A DNA stretch of 16,426 nucleotides. It comes from Smittium mucronatum. Taxonomy: Eukaryota; Kickxellomycota; Harpellomycetes; Harpellales; Legeriomycetaceae. A model generated the notes under the pieces. That model worked only from the letters and a program-made list of their open reading frames with translations, was not told where the DNA came from and searched no databases. The translations under genes and the position numbers were made by a program. This document shows, one piece after another, positions 9,564 to 16,426 of the stretch (positions within the stretch are counted from its first letter, which is position 1; each line of letters opens with the position of its first letter). The stretch spans positions 1 through 16,426 of the forward strand of contig LSSL01002737.1 of NCBI GenBank assembly GCA_001953115.1. The letters are read 5' to 3'.

Positions 9564-10815
9564 CTACCTTAAAAATTTTAGTTTTATACATAAGTTAATG
9601 TGATTTGTTGGAATTTACAAGAAATTTCATCTAATTTTTATCCAATAAAGATTCAATTTCGAAAAATTAAAAAATACCCATTTTTCTTAGAAACGCTTAG
9701 CTTTTTCAGGATGTTATTTCTTTAATTTAGAGTTTTATGGGTTTAAAAACTAATATAAAAATCCTTAAAGTTTCCTGGCAAGAAAAATTAAGATATCACA
9801 AGCCAGACCAAGCTTTTTTTTTATTGACTTTATAGATGAATCTTTTTTAAACGAAATAATAGTTAAATATTGCGCAAATTTCAAAAAATGGGGTGATTTT
9901 GCGTCAATATATTTATAAAAACTATTACTTGCTGCTCCTAGAATTTCAGACTTTAAAAACTGGTTTAAATAAACCAATATTTTTATACAAAATTAAATAA
10001 GAATATCTTTGGATTGAGATATCTGGTAAGGTAAGGAATCTACTACGCAGTTAGCTATGAGGCTTTAATCATAAACTTGAATAATTTCCATTAAATTTTA
10101 ATATATTTTATATTTTCCCATGATTATAGACGCTCTTCATTTTAATAAAGGATTCACGAGATACTATTTTACTTTCATGAAGGTTCCATTTGTTTTTACT
10201 GCAATAATTACTATTTTACTTTTACAACTTCTTTTTTTTAACTATTTTTAGTGTATATAGTCAGTATTAAGTTATTAAAATTCGGCCAAATAAGGCTATC
10301 ACAAATTTCTTTCCTAATTAATAATATTTAGAGAGGTTTATAATCAAATTATATTATTTTTTATATTCTTATTATTGTTCACAGAAATCAATAAAAGTCG
10401 AAAGAGTAAGAAATTTGGATATTTTTCGGAACTAAAGAGTATAGTAGTAGGCTCTTATGCTCACTGCAATATATTTTTTGGTATCAGGTCATTTCATCCT
10501 ATTTTTAAATCCAATTTACATTTCATCTTGGTTCCCTTTGACCCGATTTCATTTGATCCAAAATCGATAAGCGAATAGTGTTGGGCTTTTTTGGTTTAAA
10601 ATTTGTAGATATTATTTTCCAAAGCCTACACTTAATCTGAATTCAACAATAATAAACTCAAATGCATCTTTTTTTTCTCCTCCAATTGTAAGTTATAAAA
10701 TTATGTAAAAAGTGTATTGGGCGAAATTTCAATTGGGTGAAATAGAATTGTTTTAAATGACGCGTAAATATATTTTTTCGCTTTTTTTAGTCTATGCCTA
10801 TTTTATTTTTTTTTG
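9564..10815. other. AT-rich gene-free stretch
   Basis: Two frames of about 70 codons exist (minus 9765-9977, plus 10375-10578). Both open with TTG only and encode no family I recognise, so I do not call them genes. A slightly richer patch near 10021-10075 holds nothing identifiable. Confidence 0.6.
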
Positions 10816-10863
10816 TATCGCGGAATTTTATTGTAAGATAAATTTATTAAAAACTATACTAAA
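10816..10863 (+). repeat. Left 48-bp terminal inverted repeat
   Basis: It starts TATCGCGGAATTTTATTG and ends CTATACTAAA. The reverse complement matches 11431-11478 with three substitutions. The T run to its left also faces the A run beyond the right repeat. Confidence 0.88.
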
Positions 10864-10904
10864 CCCCTAAGATTCTAATACCTTGCCTTGGTTTAGAAGT
10901 TTAA

Positions 10905-10928
10905 TAGTGTACTTTTCGAAGTACACTA
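10905..10928 (+). other. Perfect 10-bp hairpin with TTCG loop
   Basis: TAGTGTACTT (10905-10914) and AAGTACACTA (10919-10928) pair perfectly around TTCG. TTGGT upstream (10888-10892) and ACCAA downstream (10930-10934) could extend the stem past an asymmetric internal loop. UUCG is a stable RNA tetraloop on this strand, although the closing pair here is U-A, not the optimal C-G. It marks the 5' side of island 2. Confidence 0.75.
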
Positions 10929-11325
10929 GACCAAAATTTCACACAGCGCTGTACTATTCTTGATTGGGAATGGTGGAGACAGCCCACAGCGATTCGGAGG
11001 ACAGCGATTCCAGAGGAGGGCCATCTAGAAACAGGAGGAACCGATCGTTTAGCACAGCTGAGACATAGTCTAGTGCAAAAGTCCAGCGCTCGACAGTCAG
11101 ACTGATCTCAGCGTTTAACAGCTATTTGTAGGAAAGCCATGTCGATCAATCCCACGTTTGGGTAGGAGCCTAATTTTATTAATCCTGTTAGAAGTAGGCT
11201 CTGACTAGGAGCTCAATAGCTTCAATGAGCCGTTGTTCATTGACAAAGAGCTTAATCCATATCCGTTAAAGCCTCAGTCATGCAACTAATAGAAGCAATG
11301 CCAGGGGGGTCTTTCGGTTGGTAGA

Positions 11326-11370
11326 TTGAACCCTTTTCCCGTAGGTACACAGCCGGTAGTCCGGCAGAGG
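11326..11370 (+). other. Conserved RNA block, copy 2
   Basis: This is the counterpart of 181-225: TTGAACC, 10 variable bases, AGGTA, then a GCCGG/CCGGC hairpin with loop TAGT, then AGAGG. Spacing between all landmarks is identical in both copies, and the substitutions within the stem preserve pairing. It sits near the 3' end of its island, as copy 1 does. Confidence 0.65.
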
Positions 11371-11430
11371 AGCTTATTTTAATTAGGATAATAGTCTTTT
11401 CTATACGTCTTTTTCTTTTTTTCAAATTTT

Positions 11431-11478
11431 TTTAGTATAGTTTTTAATGAAGTTATCTTACAATAAAATTCCGTGATA
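11431..11478 (-). repeat. Right 48-bp terminal inverted repeat
   Basis: It starts TTTAGTATAGTTTTTAAT and ends AATTCCGTGATA. The three differences from the left repeat are at 11449, 11452 and 11474. The low divergence suggests either recent mobility or selection for pairing. Confidence 0.88.
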
Positions 11479-11759
11479 AAAAAAAAAATTGTTAAAAAAT
11501 AATGAAAAAAATACAATTTTTTTTATAAATATTCAAAAAAAATTAAAAAAATATTATAATAATTTTTTTTCTTAATGCAAATATGTGAATTCGTGATTTA
11601 AAAAATCATTATTTTATATCTGCACTTTTATTGATCGTCTAAAAGATATTCATCTTTCTTAAACATGCACTAAAATGATTTCATTGCCATTTAAATAGAT
11701 TTAAAATTATACTATATTAAATCTTGATTTTTGAAGCTTCAACATATTTTATATTAAAA
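11479..11759. other. AT-rich gap between the inverted-repeat element and the transposase relic
   Basis: The stretch begins with ten A that adjoin the right inverted repeat, and it has no further recognisable element end. A small TGATTT/AAATCA palindrome lies at 11594-11608. TATATT-like sequences before the relic's ATG are too common here to call a promoter. Confidence 0.5.
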
Positions 11760-12865
11760 ATGGAAAGATCTATTTTTGAGATTTATTTGGAGGAGAATGA
11801 GCTGTGTCAGAAAATTAAGAGTTTTTTGAGAGCGAAGTATTCAAAAAAGCTAAAATACTGTGCTAAAAAAGTTTACAGCTGTATAAATCCTAAAGATAAC
11901 GTATTTCTGTTCAAATTAAGAGTTAACAGATTTTATGATGGCAGAATTACTACTCATATGGGGAATTATCACTGCGATCCCTGCGTTAAAAATGAAATTA
12001 TTGGCCACAAAAAAAGAGATTTTGGAATTACACAAACTTGGTGTAAAGTCTAGAATGACTAAGAGAAAATTATAAAACGATGTTAATCCCATTGAAATTA
12101 ATTTAATATACTCTATTTTGAACTATTACAAAAGAAAAAAAATCAAAAAATGAGCCCAGCCACGACTGAATTTTTTGAAAAAATATGCATAAAGTTCTCG
12201 GGAAAAAAAAATCGCATCTTCCATATCTCGCGGGCTTTTCATCTGAAATAGAAAATTCGATGGTAATTGTGACTTCAAAAAACCGAATAATGATATTATC
12301 CAGAGCAATCAATTTACATGTGGATTCAACTTTTATCTAATTTATGTAAATTATACGGTTATAGTCTCAGAGATTACAGACGCAAATCGGAAATTCATAG
12401 CAATATAAATTTATATTTTGAGCAACGACAATAAAATTTCTTATTTAAGGTGTTTAATACCCTAAAAAAAGAATCGGAAAAAGAAACTTTCCACTTTAAA
12501 ATTTTAAATTTTAAAGTTCATTTAAGATTGAGCTAGGCAGATAAAAATGCCTCGGAAGAATTCGGAAAATTCGAATTGAAGACAGATTGTTGGTTTCATG
12601 AAGCCATAAAATTTAAAAAAATAATTGGAAAAAGAAAAAACTCAACAATTTTAGCCAAATTTTATATAATTATTTTTGGAGAATACAGCTGCCTCCAACG
12701 CCTGAAATTTTTGAAAAAAGAAAAAATCTTTTCATAATGAAATAGGGAGATCTTAGTGAACTGGCTGGAATAATATCTAAAATATCTGATGGAAATTTTA
12801 AAACCAGTTCAATCTGGTATGAGGGATATTCTATCTTTAGTACTTTCAACATAAAATGGGCTTAA
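11760..12865 (+). pseudogene. Decayed MULE (Mutator-like) transposase with FLYWCH-like N-terminus
   Basis: The intact protein would cut and paste DNA using a DDE (RNase H-fold) domain. From ATG 11760 a 97-codon frame runs to TAG 12051. Residues 49-75 resemble a FLYWCH-type finger (GRITT at 61-65, HCDPC at 71-75), but expected zinc ligands are missing (L53, Y59, D73). At a run of seven A (12009-12015) protein-like sequence moves to the +1 frame, continues as EILELHKLGVKSR, hits TAA 12073-12075 and stays open to 12153. The middle is spread over frames (12153-12251 and 12252-12408). From 12537 a frame includes DCWFHEAIKFKK. It shifts again at seven A (12615-12621), passes through RIQLPPTPEIFEKRK, is cut by TAG 12743-12745, and then reads SDGNFKTSSIWYEGYSIF. 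This matches the MULE motif D-G-T-F-K...Y-x-I around the first catalytic Asp (codon 12788-12790). TAA follows at 12863, and the second Asp and the Glu were not found. Two frameshifts plus stops make it inactive. Confidence 0.62.
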
Positions 12866-15800
12866 AATATACAACAGAACCATTTAGGACCGATATCAAT
12901 CCTGGAAAAAAACTAATACAGTGGAATTTTTAAGAATATTAATTAAAATTATTTAAGATTCTGATGTTGAATATATTCCATACCACTAGAAAAAAAATTA
13001 AAATAATATTGTTACATCAGGGTGACAAAGATTTTTTTGAAACCTGTATTTTTTTTGAAAGAATTTTTTTGATTTTTGGTGTTTGAAAACAATTTTAAAA
13101 TGGATTTAGCTACAAGAATTTCGCCTAAACTTAATTTTTTGCAATTTGAGACTATAAATGATTTTATTAACATATTTTGTAAACACAACTTTTTTTTCGT
13201 AAGCGATATAGTAACTAAATGAACCGATTTTTTATGAAGCTGCTATAATTTTCTAAAAATAATAAAATGTGCCCACATATATTGGTATCTCAAAAAAATA
13301 ATCTTTAACGAGTTATTTTCATTATACTTATCAATCAAAAAAGATTAGCTGGAAAACCAAGAAACATAAAAAAAAGTAGTCTATTATTTGATTTTTTTAG
13401 GTAAATGGGAAATTATTAATGAATATTTTTTTATAAATCGAATATTAAACTTTGAGTTAACAAAAATATCATTTTTATATAAGACAATATTTTTTTCTAT
13501 AACAGACGAATATTTTTAATTAAAATTACATTTAATAAAAATAAAATGAGTTTTAGGACAAGTTTCACCATTTTTTTAATTTCATATAGATATAATCTGA
13601 AAATGCAGTTGACGATAATAGTTAAGAAATATCAAATATATACAAAGTTAATAAAATTATAATTCACGTATCTTAAAAAATTTCAGAATATCCCCGATTT
13701 AAAAATAATCTTGAATTTTTTGAAAAATTAAATAAGAAACCAGATTTTTTCAGTAATTTTTTTTATTAAAAAAAATTATGGACGAAGGTTATTCGAATTG
13801 AGAGCATATTTAGATATTTTTGTTTCCAATTAACATAATTTATACATGTCTAAAATAAAATTTCAAAAGCAATTAATTTATCTTGTTTCTATGAATAAAA
13901 CCTTGTCAAAGGACTTATACTTGTTCTTTTCTTTATTATTCGCAATTCAAAATTCACACTTTGTTTTTTTAGACAAAGTTTAAAGTTTTATTGAATGTTT
14001 AAGCTGGTTTTTAAATTGTATTCGATATATTTTTGGGTTTTAGTTAAACATAATAATTAGGTTTTTATATATATAGGGGAGGTTTATACTTTTTATATTT
14101 GGGAAAAAAACGGATATCTTAGATCCAAAAATCGATGAAGTGATAACTCCCAAATTTTACAAGGATAAATTTTTTGTTATAAATTGATGCTATAAATCCA
14201 ATAAACTATTTGGCTTTCTTCATGAGTCATCTATTTTTAAAAATATTGTTAATATAACCCAAAGCCCAATTTTATCAACTTACTATATTTTCTAAAAAAA
14301 ATTGGGTAGCTTATAACACACTTAAATGAGAGTATCATTCTTTAGAAGTTACTTAATAAAGTAAAAAAAAAATGCGCATATATTTTTAAAAATTTTTGAT
14401 TTATAATAAAAGTAATTTTTATTCCAAAATTAGCGTAAATTTAATTTCTTTCCTTAAAAAAACAGCAGTTTGTTATTTATCCAAAATGTATATATATATA
14501 GCATAAAGTTTTAATTTTTTAATAATATTTGTTTATTATTGGATAAATCAAGAAGTTTGAAAAATTAAAATAGCTGATTTAGACAAATGGGAGTGAATCT
14601 TAAATGTGTGCCTGGAAAAGATTAATTTAAATGATGTAACCCAACTTTTCAGATTGTCAAAATAACTATCTTTTTATTATTTAATTTTATGACCATCACA
14701 AATAAAATTAAAAGAAAAAAGTTTGTATAATTTTTATTTGTTATAGTAGCCACAAGATAATCACCTGCGCACTTTTGTCTACTTTTAGCAAAAGTATAGT
14801 TAGAATGGATGAAATATTTTATTTCTACATTTCTTTAGTAATATTTTTTGTTTTTCATTATAGATCCCTATTATTATTATGCAATTCTTTAGAGAAAAAA
14901 TGTTAATTTAATTAAGGGGTAAGATTGAATCTTTTATATCAACCTTTTTATTTATTAAAAAGGATATTGTGAGAAAGATATTAGTAATTTGATCAGAGAA
15001 ATTGATGTAATGTTTTATTTTATAGGACATTTTTATTTATAGCTAAAATTTCCTATTTCGATTATTAGGAATAGGAATATTTTCTACCATTTTTATTTTC
15101 TAAAAAGTTAATTTTTTCTAACTTTTAATATTTTCTACATAAATTGAACTATATTGATCCATTAAATTTTTAATAATTCTTTTGACGTAAATTTTTTGAA
15201 ATTTTCGATAATATTTTTGAAAAAAATTTCAGTTCTATTTATTTAATAATACTTTTATAAGATTTTAAATAACAAATAAATTTATATTCGCGCTTAAAAT
15301 ATAGATATTCTTAGTCTAGGCTCCCTGTATCTTCTTTTTTATAGAAATTTTTTGACCTATTTCATCTTAGTAAATTGCAGTGAGTTTATCATTAATAATT
15401 TTAATGCCACTTGTTCCCAAGAATAGTTGTTTTAGGAAGAGAAATTAAATATTTTAATATTTTGCTTTTTTAAGTCATAAATTGGTTTTCAGTCTCTTAA
15501 AATATTTATTAAAAGAAATGTGTCAGATATCACACGGGTTAGGTTACCAAACCGTTTAAATTTGGTAATTTTTAATGTTATTTTAACAGAGGAACCTCTA
15601 AAAAAAACTGAAATTTTTTGATCTTTTATATTATTTCATATTCTAATACTTAGCTTTGCCTGATTTTCAGTTATTAATTTTCAAAATTTCAACCGGAAAA
15701 TTGATTAATTCGTATTATTTATTATTTTCTTAATATCTGGAAATTATATAAGTATGATTAAACAACTGTTGTATATATTTTTTAATGACCTTTTTTTTTA

Positions 15801-16426
15801 TTATAATATTGTAAATATGAATTTTGAATCGCATTAATTGAGGCACTGGTATTTGAGAGTGCGCCGCTGACCTTCAATATGATTAGATTTTAATTCTTGT
15901 TATTCTTTTTTGTATATTATCTCACTTGATTTCCGGGTTTACTACTTCACTAGTATCAGAATTTGAGAGATCAATGGCACTTTATCGTGGTTTAATTGCC
16001 ATATTTTAGATATTTGCAATGAAAAAGCTATGATTAAGGTTATTTTTTTCATCTAAATCTGCCATTTTATCTGAGGTATCGTTTTAGAGGGGATCAACAG
16101 AACTAACTCACAAAGTTCTAGTTTTATACTAAGGGATTTTTCGCAGTCTCTTATAGTTCCTTGATTCTATCATAATAAATCGTTGCCTTTTTTATATATC
16201 GTTGAGAATAAAAAGATATCTGGTTAGTTGAAGTTATGTTCATTAATACAAAGTTAATTTAGTCTTTGACGACTATTAACTATTATTATACTAAGGATGG
16301 GGTCATATTAAGTGTTATCATCTTTATTATTAAAAAATCGAAATTTACAAATTACAATTTTTTATGAAATCTAAAAATAGAATTATTTTAGTTTAAATTA
16401 GATATTTTAAACTTAAGATAGAATAA
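12866..16426. other. AT-rich gene-free stretch
   Basis: No gene or RNA island is visible. The first 100 bases may still belong to the transposase relic (a short frame from the ATG at 12856), but no catalytic C-terminal motif is recognisable. CTGATGT (12961-12967) and ACATCAG (13014-13020) form an inverted pair. The 20-base repeat copy is at 14025-14044. Slightly richer patches lie at 15841-15870 and 16081-16150, the latter with an AGAACT/AGTTCT hairpin (16099-16119), without an identifiable function. Confidence 0.6.
14025..14044 (+). repeat. 20-base direct repeat, copy 2
   Basis: Identical to 376-395 in the same orientation. The following bases differ, apart from a loose A/T resemblance. Confidence 0.4.

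Larger units (their letters stand above)
10864..11430 (+). ncRNA. Structured RNA island 2
   Basis: Base composition rises sharply between about 10880 and 11375, and the region is dense in hairpins: a perfect 10-bp stem with TTCG loop (10905-10928), the palindrome ACAGCGCTGT (10943-10952), CAGT/ACTG (11094-11104), CCCA/TGGG (11151-11162), GAGCCTA/TAGGCTC (11166-11172/11195-11201), TCAATGA/TCATTGA (11222-11228/11237-11243), GAGCTTAA with a bulged TTAA partner (11248-11255/11266-11275) and GCCGG/CCGGC (11352-11356/11361-11365). A short direct repeat ACAGCGATTC occurs at 10986 and 11001. T runs at 11410-11414 and 11416-11422 could end a Pol III transcript. A 66-codon open frame from 10908 lacks a start codon and resembles no protein, so I favour RNA. 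Island 1 shares the 3' half. No known RNA family is recognised. Confidence 0.55.
10816..11478. mobile_element. Terminal-inverted-repeat element carrying structured RNA island 2
   Basis: Two 48-bp inverted repeats, identical at 45 of 48 positions, enclose 567 bp, for a total of 663 bp. The outer ends read TATCGCGG and CCGTGATA, next to a T run on the left and an A run on the right, so a target-site duplication cannot be read with confidence (TA is possible). No transposase is encoded inside. The middle is far richer in G+C than the window and is hairpin-rich. Size and architecture fit a MITE, but the core is unlike the usual A/T filler. The island at 1-236 looks like another copy of the same core. 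Whether this is a transposon with an RNA cargo, or an RNA gene whose flanks form a long closing stem, cannot be settled from sequence alone. Confidence 0.7.

Noticed and set aside
9765..9977. Minus-strand frame of 70 codons
   Set aside because: It has a TTG start with no internal Met, a composition typical of A/T-rich noise, and no motif. Such a frame is expected by chance in 16 kb.
10375..10578. Plus-strand frame of 67 codons
   Set aside because: It has a TTG start, no recognisable domain and no neighbouring coding evidence.
10908..11105. 66-codon frame inside island 2
   Set aside because: It has no ATG, falls in hairpin-rich sequence, and resembles no protein. In near-balanced composition a frame of this length can arise by chance.
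11316..11332. Minus-strand GGTTCAA, like a tRNA T-loop or Pol III B box, in both islands
   Set aside because: The flanking bases do not form a T-stem, there is no acceptor or anticodon arm, and the wobble pair in the shared hairpin supports the opposite strand.
12785..12791. Hammerhead ribozyme core (CTGATG-like string)
   Set aside because: It is followed by GAAAT but lacks the third conserved strand and the helices, and it is better explained as the catalytic Asp-Gly codons of the transposase relic.
12103..12852. Minus-strand frames of 60-69 codons opposite the transposase relic
   Set aside because: They are shadows of the plus-strand coding relic, which explains their openness.

Overview
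This is an extremely AT-rich window, roughly four-fifths A+T by eye, with no intact protein-coding gene in 16.4 kb. The longest ATG-started frame is 97 codons and belongs to a decayed transposase. The composition, the long gene-free stretches, foldback and palindromic repeats, and a Mutator-like (MULE) transposase relic point to a eukaryotic nuclear genome with much non-coding DNA. Large AT-rich microsporidian genomes and some arthropod or other metazoan genomes would fit. I cannot decide between them, and nothing here suggests a bacterium or an organelle.

Two islands of near-balanced base composition stand out. Island 1 (1-236) runs off the left edge. Island 2 (about 10864-11430) lies inside 48-bp terminal inverted repeats that match at 45 of 48 positions (10816-10863 and 11431-11478). 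Both are strings of short, clean hairpins with no convincing coding frame. They are related to each other. A 45-nt block (181-225 and 11326-11370) aligns without gaps at 31/45, and its hairpin keeps pairing through compensatory changes (GCTGC/GCGGC with loop TAGA, against GCCGG/CCGGC with loop TAGT). Upstream, both have a hairpin, then C(G/A)AA, then a CTTAA/TTAA hairpin with a 10-nt loop, and further upstream a shared CGATCAA. The DNA 3' of island 1 also resembles the right inverted repeat of island 2 at about the same distance. I infer two copies of one undescribed family: a small terminal-inverted-repeat element, or RNA gene, carrying a structured RNA. This is the most interesting content of the window.

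Layout: 1-236 island 1 (3' part); 247-3124 AT-rich DNA; 3125-3236 a 56-bp tandem repeat; 3237-4943 AT-rich DNA; 4944-6231 a foldback element with inverted arms of about 280-290 bp, including a 43-bp exact match; 6232-8516 AT-rich DNA; 8517-8595 a small palindromic repeat related to the 3125-3236 units; 9540-9563 a perfect G-quadruplex motif; 10816-11478 the inverted-repeat element with island 2; 11760-12865 a MULE transposase pseudogene with a FLYWCH-like N-terminal finger; 12866-16426 AT-rich DNA with nothing recognisable.

There is no operon or pathway. The window reads as an accumulation of mobile-element debris in AT-rich DNA. Island 2 lies 281 bp upstream of the MULE relic in the same orientation, which may or may not be meaningful.
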